64,000 nucleotides of DNA from Marisa cornuarietis. Its lineage: Eukaryota > Mollusca > Gastropoda > Architaenioglossa > Ampullariidae. Below, piece after piece: positions 1 to 12,584 of the stretch. A program made the translations under genes and the position numbers. The first letter of the stretch is position 1. Every line of letters begins with the position of its first letter. Where the stretch lies: assembly GCA_004794655.1 (NCBI GenBank), contig SMMW01000584.1, positions 1,538,501 to 1,602,500 on the forward strand, read 5' to 3'. Below the pieces are notes generated by a model, which was not told the origin of the DNA, searched no databases, and saw only the letters and a list, made by a program, of their open reading frames with translations.

Positions 1-1937
1 TCAGACAGTAGTGCTCAAACTCAAACTGTGCTTCCCTTTCTGTGCCATGTGATACTTGTTGGCTTGTGTCTTGAGAATAAAATTGTGTATTCATTTAGAT
101 TTGGGAAGTAACTTTATACAAACCTCACCCTTGTCATTTGAAGTCAAAATTAATGTGCATTCCACAAAACCTAGAGTTGACGCATTATCTTTGCGTGACA
201 AAACCATAAAAGTTTAGCTAAATGTGACATTTATGCTAGGTATTATATATGTATATTTACAGAACAGCAGTACAGAAGCCTTGTACAAACTCTCTGTGGT
301 GTTAACAGTCCTGGGTATGGTGACTTTAGGTAAGCCAGCTATTGTCACAGTTACAAGACAGACAAGCAGTTGTGATCGTACTTGTTTTCCATTGCAACAC
401 AAACATGTTTCCTCACTCTGAAAAACATTTTTTTAGATTGTGAGAAGGTAAGATACATGTGCTTTTGTTTAATCTGAGATACAGAACAACATACACTAGT
501 CTTATAAGTAATAATGCTCAGTTCTGATACAAAGTCGTAGAGAGAGAGAGATTTCAAACACTTGGAGTATTTCACTGAAACTTATTTTTAGGTCTACAGA
601 CAATAACTTTTTAACTTAGTAAAGATGAACTATTTTAAAGGATGTTTTGTCAAATTGCATCCATTCAATAAACATTTACCACATTGCTAGTGGCTGTAAA
701 TAATAATTAAAAACGAAACAAAAGCAAGTCCTTCCAAAATGTTAATAAAATGTTATCACTTCAGTCTTGCTTTTATTGTTTGGGTTGGCAAAATTTCAGC
801 TTATACCCTGTTCCAGCCCATGTCTTGCACAATTTGGCTGCTATACTTTAATTTTCTGCATCTTGCTTTGTTTTGCAGTGTATATTGTTGTTCTGCTGCC
901 ATTTTGGATCGCCAATCATATCAAGGTAAACTGTGTGCTAAACACAGCAGAAAGGAAAGGCATGTGCTATGAGCCAGTCAGGTGCTGTTCCTGCTTGTGG
1001 CACATATAAATCAGCCAAGATATTCCAGTAACACAGTGCAGTCTTGCAGTGATATGACATTCATGAAAAAAAAAATCATGGATATTTCAAAATTACTGGA
1101 AAGATTTGGCGAGGCTTGCATATGGATGGGAAAAGTAGATGCTTTGTCAGGACTTTTTGCCTTGTATTAAAATATTTTAACAAAATGCGAACAGCATAGT
1201 ATGTTCAGCTCTAAAGAATTTTTGACCACCTACGTGTGGGTGTGTACAGTGGCCACTCAGCATGGAAATACTAAGAAAACATTAGTGCCTAAGGTAAAGG
1301 CATTTGGACGACTCATGGATAGCAAGTGACTATACTCATGTAGATGTGTTCCATACAAAGGTCATCCACAAGTCTTTTTGGCAGCCTGTTTTGCAAAATC
1401 AGATTAAAATGGAATTACAAACACATCCAAACCTTACTGTATGTGATGTCCATTAATGTATTTTCTGCCCTTTGTATACAGATTGTTCAATAATGCAGTT
1501 TGTCTTCTTTATTCTTGAATAAATGTAATGCAGAATGGACTCCTGAAGCTCTTTTACCCCGCCACCAGTCATTTAAGAGAATACCAGTGTAACCTAAACA
1601 TTAATCTTGCACCAATTTCGAGATTCAGACTTCCACAAAACACATTTACTCTTCTCGTTAGAGCCAGCTTCATGTGAAGCCTCTTTGGAGAACTTGCTCC
1701 ACACACCACAAACATGACCAAACGAAGGCAGAAAAAAATTAACATAGTCTCCAAAATTCCCAAGATTAGAGATACCAGATGACTTACCAATGCTTTAATT
1801 CCCTACCCAGGTTAGTGTAGTCCAGTCTTGCTATATTCAGAATTAAAAATATGTTAATCACACAATTGCAACACTCTGACCAGTCATTGCAAACAATCTA
1901 CACAAAATTCAAGCCCATAATCTCGCATTGCTGCTGC
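1..1937. other. Left flank with no supported gene
   Basis: AT-rich sequence with several plus-strand AATAAA hexamers (near 77, 667 and 1518), which would suit the 3' UTR of a plus-strand gene ending here and converging on the Y-box gene. No open frame here has domain content or paired splice sites that I trust. A short hydrophobic frame at 767-1009 is discussed under rejected items. Confidence 0.3.
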
Positions 1938-1943
1938 TTTATT
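1938..1943 (-). terminator. Candidate poly(A) signal of the Y-box gene
   Basis: On the minus strand this reads AATAAA, about 670 nt downstream of the Y-box stop codon, and is followed by a GT-rich stretch (minus-strand ATTTTGTGTAGATTGTTTG). A second AATAAA lies at 2045-2050. Which one is used cannot be told from sequence alone. Confidence 0.35.
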
Positions 1944-2609
1944 TCCTCATGCAAAGTCAGTTGCGTCAAGATCGTTTCCATTGAAAGCTACAACAAAAGA
2001 TGGCAACATTAGTCTCTACAGAACCCAGTGTCTGCTGATGCTGTTTTTATTACAGATGTTGCAGTAAGGAACTGGGAAAAAACACCACGCAATCTCTCAA
2101 ACAAACTAGGAAGTTGTCTGTTTCAACTGTCGCTTAAAAAACAAAAACCTTTGGAAAAAAGTAGTGACTGCATCTGATGCAAAACCGAGAAATTGTTTTT
2201 TTTGGGTTAGTTTTCCTGTAGTTGACTTATTAAAATTTTTTTTTTACAGTACCGAAATTGCATAGCTTAATTCTGTCCTATTGACCGCTCCCTCAGTGTC
2301 GAAGGAAACGTCTTGTTTCTTGATGCACCCAAGTACACTGAAGCAGCCTGCGTAGGATAAAGATTTAGCTTCCCTGCAGGCCGCCAAGTACATAATTCCT
2401 ACCCAAAAACTGGCAAAACAATTGAGAAAATAGTTTGTTCATGTATGCAGTTAAGATGGTGAAGTCTGTAGTAGTGTTGTTGTGGTCAGAGTGTAGGTGC
2501 ACTATGATGGTAGGCAAAAAGTTGTTGTAATGCTAATTCAGCATCAGATGTACACCAGCGTCGGAGGATTATTGGCGGCGGTGGTGGTGTGGTGGTGGCA
2601 GCTTGGGTC

Positions 2610-2723
2610 TCACTCGGCAGTGTTGGCGCTGGCTGGCTCAGCTTTTGGGGCATCTCCACTGCCCTTACCCTCTTCCTGCCGGGTCTCTTCTTGGTTATCC
2701 CTGTTTTCCTTGTCTGCATCGCC
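2610..2723 (-). CDS. YBX1: YBX1-like exon 8 (C-terminus and stop)
   Basis: Encodes [20 protein letters not shown], then [17 protein letters not shown] and TGA at 2610-2612. The acidic Ala/Pro-rich end resembles the human C-terminus, which ends AEQGGAE. Confidence 0.9.
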   Translation of the reverse strand, partial: GDADKENRDNQEETRQEEGKGSGDAPKAEPASANTAE

Positions 2724-5700
2724 CTGTACAATCAAGGTTATGTTATTAATAAACTATCACATTCTACAACTGCTCCCTACCCCTCCAGAGAAACATGCAA
2801 AGACTAACACACAAAGCCACACACATATATATATGATCCCTCCTACTGTGCAATGAGAACAATTTACATACAGAAGGCTATCCAAAACTGCGAACACAGC
2901 TTTTGTTCTTTTTGTGTCAATTAAAAACAGAAAAAATATACCTTGCTCTGAAGGCGAAGTTTTTTTCAATCAACCATCTATGATTCTGGCCAACAGACTT
3001 ATAAACCCCAAAATAAATACTTCCTTATAAATTCAACGATCTTCACTCACCGCATTCTTCTTATTTCGGGTACCTCCACGCCCACTTGCACCTCCTCGTC
3101 TACGTCTAGGTGGACCTCTTGGTGGTCCACCACCACGCTGATATGGTGGGTAAGAATAGTCTTCATAGTAGCGACGAGGGGGTTGATAATAGCTGCGGTA
3201 GAAGGGGCGGCGACGTCGGAAGGGAGGTGGACCCTACAAATTAAAACAAAACCACCATGGCTACAGTTGTGGTTTCTCTAAATAAAGTGACTGAAACAAA
3301 GGCAGTTGCTGCATTTTAGTTAACAGTTTTGTCTCCAGCACTAAATTTTTTTCTTGTATCAGATAAATTCAGGTACATAATTTCAATAGTCGTTTTAACA
3401 GATTCTATAACACACCTTCCTTAGCCAAGTATAATTTAAAAAACTTGATTAAAGGTTTACAAAATAGCACAATACAATGACCATCATCAGCCATTACTTA
3501 CCTGACCTACTTGGCCCTGCATGTAATAGTCTGCTTGCATACCATTGTCAGGTACATAGCGACGAGGTGGCCCACTGTAGTAGCGGCGACGGGGCCAGAA
3601 TGGGCGGCGACGGCCTCTCTCCTGACCCGGAGTTTCCTTTTTGTCTCCTACTTCTTCCCCCTCTGCTTCCTCTTCACCCTCCTCTTCACCCCGGCTGCCT
3701 TGCTGCTGCTATTTAACATAGCGAAGATCAAGGACATTAAATTTAAATACATCACATGACATTTAATCTTGATACCATAAAAGCAGGTATGTATTCAAAG
3801 CAATAGCCATATTCTTACCAATGTTGAAAAATATCCTTACTAGTACAAAGATAAAAATATATTTACATATTCTTTAAAGTTACTAATGTAAACAAGTGAA
3901 AAGGCTGAACTAAGTATTAAGGCAAGATTCTATAAATAAAAAGTATCAAAACATCACTGTACCCTACGGTTCCAGCCTCGCCTGTAGCCCCGGGGATACC
4001 AGCCACCCCGGCGAAAGCGGCGCCTGTCAGCAGCATATTTGCTGCCCTGTACATTGGATCCGTCTGGTCCAGTGACGTTGCTGGCTTCGTTTCCCTTGAA
4101 TCAGAATATTTTGTGCATCAGCTTATGCTTCTGACCTCCATTTTGTAAAGCATTTTCATGTGCTGTCACCATGTGTTTATGCCCACAAATGTGTCTGGTG
4201 ATTATGAAGAACATAATTGAATTTTTGAAGGCACACACCCATTTTTTTTGGTAATCTGTCACAAGTAATTGTTACCATAATATTACCAAATAAAATTAAA
4301 TGCATTGGGCATAGTTTGTTATTACTATCAGAGCAAACAAGTAACTGAAGAACAATAATAATTCTGCAATGCCTATCTAAATGCGTGTGCTCACAAACTT
4401 CACACCCTTCAGCCAAATAATTTTCTGCATGACTGCATTATTGTGCCACAAAGAATACCCATAAAACTTGTTTTGTCGCTCTGAGCTTGCACACATGGAA
4501 AAAATGTCTTTATTTGTGAGTTACCGCTAATCAAAATATATTTGCCTTAACTGCATCATCAATGTTTGAAAAAAAAAGGTCTATTATAAATAGCAATGTC
4601 TAAACCAGCAGGCGGAACTATTCTGCTTTTGTGTTTATTTCAATCCATCATATTCACTGAGTGTTACCTTTTCACCCTCCACTACGTCAAATTCAACCTT
4701 TTCCCCATCACCGACGCTCCTCAGGTACTTGCGGGGATTATTTTTGACTATAGCAGTCTGAAAAAATAAGGAAATGGCTTGAAACATCAAAGTCAGAGAT
4801 CACATCACCAACACATTAAAGAAAAAAGTGCTATGGTTATGAAGTATAATTTTCATATGATTCCCATTTCTTTACGCTACAAGCTAAAGACAACAGGAAT
4901 TTCATGTAAATTATTATATAAAGAAAAAAAGAAAAAAGAAAAACACAATTAAGTTTTGTTACCTGATGTACAAAAACATCTTCTTTGGTGTCATCCCTGA
5001 AAAGAGAAATTTAGATGCTTACTGGAACATACCACTTACTGGAACATACCAATGAACACCTTACTAAATATGGCACTGTTTAAAGAAGTGTGCATTATAT
5101 ATATATATATACATAGAAAAATTCAAGAGACATTTTATTAATAGCTACCTCTTTTTGATGGAAATGAAACAGCTCTGTTCAAGTAAACTGACATGGTGTT
5201 GCATATGCCATTTGAGTAATGCATGTGAACCACAATCCAAAGGATAACAATCAATTATTTCATAAACTGTTTGTACATGTTAGTCTCTAGATTGTAGTAA
5301 AGTTTGTGACTTAGGTCTTTGACTTTTGAAATTTTAGTACAGGGTAATGGTAAGAAAGATTCCTTTGAAAAGAAGGGAGTGGAGAGTAGGGTGCCTTTAA
5401 CAGACCAGGTTTATAATGGCCACCGACCCTTTCTCTGTAATGAAACAAAAGACTACAAACCAACAAGTGGCAGTAAATTAACCACACCACGACAAGTGTA
5501 CCAATGAAGAACTGAGCAGTAGGTGGAAGAGTTGACTATTTTCCTAAAGAGGTGGGTCCTGAGGCTGGACAGACAGTTGAGTTGTCAGGAGGGAGGAGAA
5601 TTTCAAAATAGTTTAGCTAAATGGGCAGTTTGTGGCTAAGCGCCATTATGTCAAGATACATGGATGTTTACTGAGCAATCCACATTTGCAAAAGCAGGAA

Positions 5701-6741
5701 CTATTTGATGTTTACAGGTCGTCCTATTTACAACTGATAATACTCTCACTAAGGGGAAAATTCTGTGCTCTCCAATATTACGTCCAGCCATGATAATACC
5801 GAACACAGGATAACCTCATGGACTATAGGATATTTACCAGACGTGACCTAACACGTTCCGCCCCTCCCGCCCCCCAAACCGCCAAAAAGGATTAAACCAA
5901 TCCACAGTAGCACGTGACAGCATGTTCCACCATGCGCATGGTGCGAGCTAAGCAGAACACGAGACGGCCAGACAGACTGGTGATTTGCAGTTTGACCTAC
6001 TTCACCGGCGAGACGATCACGACGACCGACATAGCTGAAGTAGCTTAGAAGTGGCGAGCTTATTAAAACCTGCATTTACATTTACACTGTATATACTGGA
6101 CAATCTATTTATTAAAAACTGCATTCGTTCCCCTGGCCGTCCAAATCGTAAGAACTTGAGCTAACGCAAAAATCGGGATTTGGGGGGGTGGAGTTGAAAT
6201 GAGACAGGAAAAATGCCGTTTTAGCGGCATTCCAGAACAAAATAGATGCTGGGTATGATTACAATCATTTCGTTGAGGTACTGTCATAAGAAAACGATCA
6301 TATTTTCAGGTGTTCATGTCACAGGTGCGTCTGGCACGTGGGGGTTACTAGGAACATGACCGAACTGGGACAACTTTTACAATGACTAATGCTATGGCTA
6401 GACATAGGATCAAGGTAACTCACCGGTTGATGAAACCGTATCCGCTCTTCACGTTAAACCATTTTACAGTGCCAGTTACTTTCTTGGCTGTAACAAATAA
6501 GCAAAAACAACTGAAATTAATATAAGATACACAGTAAACATGTTTCAAATTCCAGAATTAATTTCGTCAAAGAAGCGAGGCGTGTTGACTTAGAAATGAA
6601 ACCACGCGGTCCACGTTTCCCTCAGACCGGCGAGTGAAAAAAGCCACCGAAAAAAATGGAAACGTTCTTACCTATTATTTTCTTTTCAACTTGTACTTCT
6701 TCCGCCGGCTTTTCCTCCGGTTGTTTCTCGGAGTCCGACAT
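2610..6741 (-). CDS. YBX1: Y-box-binding protein (YBX1-like), complete, 8 coding exons
   Basis: Nucleic-acid-binding protein of the vertebrate YB-1 family, which packages mRNA, controls translation and stability, and acts in transcription. Assembled exons: 6672-6741, 6424-6487, 4963-4996, 4668-4757, 3963-4094, 3502-3708, 3051-3233, 2610-2723. All junctions are GT/AG and in phase, giving 297 aa (human YB-1 is 324). Residues about 24-86 form the cold-shock domain, with [12 protein letters not shown] (RNP1), DVFVHQTAI (RNP2) and [10 protein letters not shown], nearly identical to the animal Y-box consensus. The rest is the typical C-terminal tail of alternating Arg/aromatic-rich and Glu-rich islands. 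The chosen ATG lies in an acidic Glu/Pro/Lys-rich N-terminus. Introns are short except intron 2 (2.4 kb before the CSD core joins is split as 1.4 kb at 4997-6423); I see no other gene in them. Identity is very secure; YBX1 versus YBX2/3 naming is not, since invertebrates usually have one or two such genes. Confidence 0.96.
3051..3233 (-). CDS. YBX1: YBX1-like exon 7 (second basic island)
   Basis: 61 codons of Arg/Tyr/Pro/Gly-rich sequence, including [12 protein letters not shown] and a [15 protein letters not shown] end. It corresponds to the human stretch ending RPKNKKNPK. Phase 0 at both ends. Confidence 0.92.
3502..3708 (-). CDS. YBX1: YBX1-like exon 6 (acidic then basic island)
   Basis: Encodes 69 residues: [20 protein letters not shown], then an Arg/Tyr-rich stretch with [18 protein letters not shown]. 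The 5' end is a tandem acceptor (AG CAG CAG CAA), so isoforms with one, two or three Gln are possible. Confidence 0.92.
3963..4094 (-). CDS. YBX1: YBX1-like exon 5 (first basic island)
   Basis: Encodes [20 protein letters not shown] and an Arg/Trp/Tyr-rich run ending [10 protein letters not shown]. The opening matches the EAANVTGPGG...SKYAADR segment that follows the cold-shock domain in animal Y-box proteins. 44 codons, phase 0. Confidence 0.93.
4668..4757 (-). CDS. YBX1: YBX1-like exon 4 (end of cold-shock domain)
   Basis: Encodes [20 protein letters not shown] and then [10 protein letters not shown]. It starts and ends in phase 0 and is 30 codons long. Confidence 0.95.
4963..4996 (-). CDS. 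YBX1: YBX1-like exon 3 (RNP2 micro-exon)
   Basis: A 34-nt exon encoding [11 protein letters not shown], which contains RNP2. A micro-exon at this place is shared with vertebrate Y-box genes. It is too short to be seen as an independent open frame. Confidence 0.94.
6424..6487 (-). CDS. YBX1: YBX1-like exon 2 (cold-shock domain, RNP1)
   Basis: Encodes [20 protein letters not shown] followed by NR. This is the first half of the cold-shock domain with the RNP1 aromatic residues. The acceptor is ttgttacag and the donor gtgagt, phase 2. Confidence 0.95.
6672..6741 (-). CDS. YBX1: YBX1-like exon 1 (start)
   Basis: Encodes [20 protein letters not shown] and three more residues, then a split Gly/Ala codon (phase 1) before donor gtaag. 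The minus-strand context CTTGCCATGT is a fair Kozak site. Confidence 0.93.
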
Positions 6742-6990
6742 GGCAAGATGGTACGATGCCGGTACGGTCGTGAAGATGTTATGTCACTGGACTTCTCTCT
6801 CGTCCCCTTTGTTCGTTCCTTCTAAGATGGCCTCTGCATGCTGTCGATAGTTAAAGAGAGAACACGGTGTCTGATAGGACAGCCGCAGACTGTACTCGAT
6901 GCTGATTGGTCCCTTTCTCGAGGTTGCTAAAAATTTGCTTCGGATGATTCATCCGGAACGAATCAACTACGGAGAAACCGTCGCTCACAA
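6742..6990 (-). promoter_or_regulatory. Probable YBX1-like promoter and 5' UTR
   Basis: This is the segment upstream of the Y-box start codon. It is richer in CpG than its surroundings, lacks an evident TATA box, and carries a minus-strand CCAAT box (plus-strand ATTGG at 6905-6909) about 165 bp upstream of the ATG. The transcription start was not located. Confidence 0.35.
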
Positions 6991-9900
6991 TGAGCATGAA
7001 TATGCAATGAGAAGATCAACGAGAAGTTTTCTTTGTCCCGGGTGAAATTATTATTATACTTAAAAAAAAAACAACAACAGAAAAACCTAATCGAGCAAAA
7101 GCAAAACCAGCACTCGAAATCGTTACATTAAAAGCAAATCACAAGCTATTGTAAAATCGGCTCCTCTGTATCCGAAATGTTATTTCAGACATCTTTTAAC
7201 TATTTTTCCCCTTGCTGTACCTTTTCTTCGTACGGCTGAGCAAATAAAATCTACAGATGACATCCACGAGAAAAACGAGCTTTAGACCTAATGCAAATTA
7301 TTATTTCGGTACTAAAGCTCCGGATTTCTGGACTGATGAAAAATATTATTCCATTATTAAAACTGGATCTACATTTCAATTTAATTTTTAAATCTCAAAG
7401 CAGCAAGCAACATTCGATCATTTGTTGTTAATACAATAGTTAGCATAACGAATAATATATTATGCTTACTTTCCTTATTTAATCAAGGGGGGTGTAAAGA
7501 AAAATAAAATGTCATCTTTAACACATGGAAATTTTTTTAAAATGTGATATCTTCACTGGAACTGGTAGTGATGATGGTTGTGAGAAGGTATTACTTGAAG
7601 GCAAAGAGAAAAAGGGGTGTGTGGCTTGATTTTTGATGTTGTACTATATCATAAAACCTGACAAGAATACGCGAAAGCCTTTACTTTATGAGATCAGTAA
7701 TGCTAAACGTTTTCTTTACTAAGATTTATGCTGCCTCACATGCATGTACGCATGCAATCACGAAGGGACATGGAGCACGATGTTTGATTACCTGTTGTAA
7801 GTACGGTTAATTTGGTCTCGCGGTTTTCGATTTCTCTGCCTCTGGACCAGACCGTGTCCACCCTTTATCTGCCCCAAGGTGTATTCTGAGAGACACCATA
7901 TACTTCTAATAACAGTGGGTAAAAACTGCAGGAAAATAACCCAAAATTGATGTTCGATCGCCGTGATCGAGGGAGGAGTATTGGTTCAGCCCAGCTTTGT
8001 TGTTTCAACTTGAGAGCTCACAAGCGTGACAGATGTAACATTTGTGACCTGTGCAGTCAGCGTTCTCGGTCTGCTGTTTGCTGCGTTTGTGAGAACACGT
8101 CATCGAAACATACACATTTGCATTCAAATATTGAACAGGACAGTTTACAACAAATATACTTACATATGCGTAAAGAAAGCCTGAACAAAGTTTTTTAAAA
8201 TTTATTTGAAGAGTTATAAACCTCTTTGGTGATGTTTATCGTGACATTCCTTCGTCTACATGTGGAAAAACACGAGAGACTTAACGTACCTCTCTTGAGT
8301 AACGCGAACACCACTTAGCCGAATCTGCGAGTCTTCATAAATATGTTAATTATGACATACAAGTACAAAAGCCATTAAAAATGACGGGTGAAATGTGATC
8401 GAAAATGTGTACGTAAACCCCGTCAAGCGGTAGTCACCACCAGAAGAGACTGGAATGTATCAGCTGTCATGACACTTTCCCTCCCACATGGTCGACCAGC
8501 CCCCTTCCCCATAACCTCCACAAACGCAATCGAAAAATAGCCAGATTAACCATAAGCTAGGACCATTAATACCAATATAACCATCCATGCAGTTTCACCA
8601 TGGGAAAGAAAAGTAACCATTAACCTGACTTTTTAAAAGGCACAAAAAGATCAGTTTTCCTTAGTCTAGTCATTTCGAGTAAGAAAAGTCAACACTATAG
8701 TCAGAATGCGATTACACGGTAAATACTGTAAACAAAAGCACATCAGTACGCAGCTGTACGTGAAAATGGATTCACCCCCCCCCAACTCTCCCACCATCAT
8801 CGTAATCATCAGACCGAAACCCTTACACTACCAGTGGTTACATCAGATATTCCGCTCGCTACCCCCAGTCATTGTACGACAGCAAACCTGCACATCGTTT
8901 TCTCTGCATAGAGAGGACAGAGGCCACCCGCCTTTTTCCCCTACTACATTCCCAGTACAATCACCAAAATGAAAGTCCATCCAGCAAATGGCATTCTCCC
9001 CCACCCCACCAATGGTCAACTTTGCTCCTGTTTGACAAGACCATTTCTCGTTAGGAATGAAAGAGGTGGAAGGGGAAGCCTTTGTGCCACGGAGAATAAT
9101 TGATGCTTCGTTAGCAATCGTGGAAGCTCAGGCGACAAGTGGTAACTAGGGCCTAAGAGTGATGCAAACGACCAGTGAAGGCCGAACCGCGCTAAGAGTG
9201 ATCAGCTGTTACGACGCGACGCCCTTACGCCACGGAGTTCTGGCGATGAACCAGCCAGTGATGGATGCTCTCGCGGGTCAAAGATGATAAACACTTGGCT
9301 GAGGCTAATTTTTTTTTTCAGTGGAAGGAGCTCATGAAGGTGAACTGAGTAATTCGCCGAACATCTGTATCTAGCTGGTAAAGCCAATGTCATTTCGATG
9401 GGTTTAGCCAACCTGTTACCGTCGAAGATAAACGACCCTCATTTTCCTCAACTCTCACATAGAAATGCCGTCATCAAACGACTACTGTCGGAGATGGAGA
9501 ACATTAAGTCTATATAGACGAACGTTTGAGCAAGTTTGACATAGTGTTTACTTGACGGTTATATATATACGTTGCCGAACTTCCTCAAACGTTCCTCAGA
9601 TTAACCCGTTACTCATATGCTTCGGAAAAATACTTGGGCTATTACAATCATCGATCTAAAGGTAACTTTCAAGTTCGGATGGTATGACGCTCGTGTCACT
9701 ACTGCCATAAGGATCATTACGTTCAGACCTCGTCTTTGGGCACGCGTACTTCTCTCTGGACCTGACACATGCACAAACTGACCGCAGGTGGTTCGGCTTC
9801 CTCCCCCTTTAACCCCAGTGCGAAATCACCGCTTGATGGACGCACTCTATCGAATAAACCAAGCAGCTGTACCTGTTTTTCATAACTGTGCCTGACTCTA

Positions 9901-10293
9901 CATTTGTGAGTAAGAAAAAAACCTGAAATAACAATCTCCACTGGCGACAGCTGCCAGACACATCTCTGACTGTACTCGGACACTGGATTAGCAGTCTAGA
10001 GGCTACAATGCTGACGCCCAGATGCTAGGATTACTTGAGGATAATTAAAGTAGACTTAATTGTCAAGAAACATTTTGAAAAACCCGCCTTCCCAGAAGCG
10101 AGCAAGCAGCAAAGAAAAACACTGGTAAGTGGGAGAGAGAAGACATACAGATGCAGACACGCCCATCATAGGATCACAGCTCCATAGCTGGCTAGTGAGC
10201 AGATACGCCCAATGAACACGCGGGGCAATGTGTCGACGAATGCACGGTGTTTGAAGATATGCAGCTACCACACACACACACACACACGGATGC
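6991..10293. other. Intergenic, no feature seen
   Basis: No supported gene. Open frames are short and have no recognisable domains or splice context. Confidence 0.5.
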
Positions 10294-10301
10294 TTTTAAG
10301 G

Positions 10302-10460
10302 CAGCGTTTCTCAACCTTTTACTTGTGACGCCCCCCCAGACGAATAAAGGTACGTCCGCGCGCCCCCCTTAGCCACTAATACCTATATGAGATATGAGAA
10401 AATGACCGCCTTTGCGGCCCCCTTTTCAGCAGCTTGCGCCCCCCAGGTTGAGAACCGCGG
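10302..10460. mobile_element. Short hAT-type MITE, copy 1 (159 bp)
   Basis: Starts CAGCGTTTCTCAACC and ends GGTTGAGAACCGCGG, which are imperfect terminal inverted repeats. It is flanked by a perfect 8-bp duplication TTTTAAGG (10294-10301 and 10461-10468). The C(A/C)GCGGTTCTCAACC-type end plus an 8-bp duplication is typical of hAT-superfamily non-autonomous elements. A second copy is at 39435-39613. Confidence 0.88.
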
Positions 10461-10468
10461 TTTTAAGG

Positions 10469-12156
10469 GATTAGTGGAGTTTTTCATTATTCTTTTCTGA
10501 ATGAAGGCATTGAATATGGCTTTAAAAAAAAAAAACGTTTTCTCCAAATCTGAGTTAATAGCACATCTCCATTCTCAAGACACAGACCTACAAACATCAA
10601 CGCGTACAGAAAGAGGATAAACCTGTGACGTCACAAATGACCACGGATACTACTTAACATAGAGCTAGGTCTCGAGCAATGTAAAAGGTCTATACATTTT
10701 CTGTCATTTAAAAAAAACCCCATTTTTTCGCGCGTGAAGATGTTTGTCGTTGTGTATCTCGGTAAGATTAGTTTCCCACTGAGACTTTGGTAAATAGTAT
10801 TTTGTATCGAGCTCAAAGCTGTTATTTGGGGTTTCGGGGACGGTTACCCCTTTAAAACCTTGATGTGCGCATTATACATAAGGATCGGTCATTTGACCAC
10901 GAAATCTCCACATTTCAGCATGTCCCATGAGCTGGTGCATCGAAAAATAGTTGTCATTCTAAACAAATTTTGAAATATTGCTAGTGTGTTGGTTTCATAT
11001 TTTTCTCCCCAATTGTCGAAGAGGCAACGATGGTCAAAAGGAAGACAAACACGCACGCCAACTTGTCAGTTGTTGATGTGAGGCTCTTGAGGGAACCGAC
11101 AAATCCGAACCACACGACCTCGGGTTCAAACAACGTGCTAGCTGAGAACGCAGCTTTAGATGGCAAAGTAGTTACAGAAAGAAAGGTCATATAGCGTGGA
11201 AGTTTGGGTAGCGACAAAATAAACTAAAAACCAATGATGTAGTTAGATTACACACGTATAGCATTATCATTGCCCAAACACCTGCGACAGGGGTCTGTGC
11301 ACCTCTATTTATGGGTAGCATAAATCGTTGACTTTACCTTTCATTACCGAAGTTACCGTACGTTTGCGAGGACAAATAAGCAATTTGTAAGTTCAGCAGC
11401 ATTTTCATCAATACGAAGAAAGCTACTGACATATGGCCGATCCAGTCCAGGATTTTGTAGCTGCACGATGACACTGAATTTGATGATGAGGAGGGTGGGG
11501 GTGTGTAGTTAAACCAACGAACTTGACAAGAATTTGAAAGACAGCGAGATTATGTATTAGTTGAACAGCAGAAGCAGTGGAGAGGAAGAAGAAAACAGGC
11601 AATGTATGGAGAACTTAAGTGCATAATGAACAACTCGTATGCAGCAGAAATCTGTAGATCAGCAACGAGTACTGCTGGCAGCGTCCCTTGCTTATTAAGC
11701 CAATGCAGTCGTCAGCATAAATTAGAGCGTCAAAAATTTAAAAAAAAACCTGCGTCTGTTATACCGTCTGAGGTGTCACTTCATTTTGACTGAGCATGAA
11801 GCAGCTCTGAGTGCGCTTAAGACGCAAAGCCAACGGTTACAACATTTACTCGTATTTGCTGTACAGCCAAATGCAGTCGCAATTTTCTAGCATGCTTATG
11901 TAGAAAAGATAGGTTTACCGCGTTTAAATAAAAAAACTCTTAGGCGTTTCCTACTCACCTCTGCGTTCCCGCTGTTGGAACTGACTTCAGGCTTCGTTTT
12001 TCATCACAGAAAAAGACTGATTAAAACGTCTCGACGAAGCGTCTCGCTAGGATGACGTATAGTTGCATAGATTATGACGTAATGCAGACTTGACGTCATC
12101 CGATGGTGAGGGCAGTTTTGTGCCGCTCTGCACCCACCCCACCCCCCATCCCTGTC
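10469..12156. other. Intergenic, no feature seen
   Basis: No supported gene or repeat was recognised in this stretch. Confidence 0.45.
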
Positions 12157-12222
12157 ATATGATGATGATGATGTCGATTAATAATGCGCAGGTATCCATT
12201 CAAAAGAATGCTCATTGCATAA
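12157..12222 (-). repeat. Inverted fragment of a LINE 3' tail
   Basis: The minus strand reads TGCAATGAGCATTCTTTTGA and continues ATGGATACCTGCGCATTAT before an ATC repeat. It matches 12902-12960 on the plus strand nearly base for base, so it is a second, truncated copy of that retroposon end in opposite orientation. Confidence 0.7.
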
Positions 12223-12230
12223 TAATAATA

Positions 12231-12540
12231 ATAATACATGAAGATTTTTATAGCGCATATTCACACTCATAGAGAGCATGCTCTTGGCGCTTAAAACGGG
12301 GAAGAGACATGGACTAAATGGATAAAATAATAAACATTACTGACGACAAACAGAAAACAAAGATAGAAAACACAAAAAAGGCACCAAGTAACAGGAACAG
12401 AGAATATAGTGATTCTGCAGAGAAAGATGGATAGAAAAGTAGCAAGAGTGTAAGCGGGGAGGGTAAAAAGGACGAGCATTGTATGGACTGTGTTAGGAGT
12501 AATGCTCAAGGAAGGGGTGCGTTTTCTGGCTCCCAGCCAC
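12231..12540 (-). mobile_element. LINE 3' end, minus strand
   Basis: On the minus strand the segment ends GAGCATGCTCTCTATGAGTG...GCGCTATAAAAATC...TATTATTATTA. It aligns over about 300 bp with the plus-strand segment ending at 37345 (shared landmarks: a CTTCCTTGAGCATTACTC-like block, ATACAATGCTCGTCC, GCATGCTCT). The unit is 3'-anchored with an ATT tail, typical of non-LTR retrotransposons. No intact reverse transcriptase is present. Confidence 0.65.
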
Positions 12541-12584
12541 GCTTGTCTCCCTGCAGACAGGGAACACAAACAAAAAGACAATGG

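Noticed and set aside
767..1009. Hydrophobic 80-codon frame with a possible membrane segment and a donor-like gtaaac
   Set aside because: An overlapping frame of equal length is just as open, no family is recognised, and the region looks like 3' UTR.
2497..2856. 119-codon plus-strand open frame
   Set aside because: Shadow of the last Y-box exon on the opposite strand.
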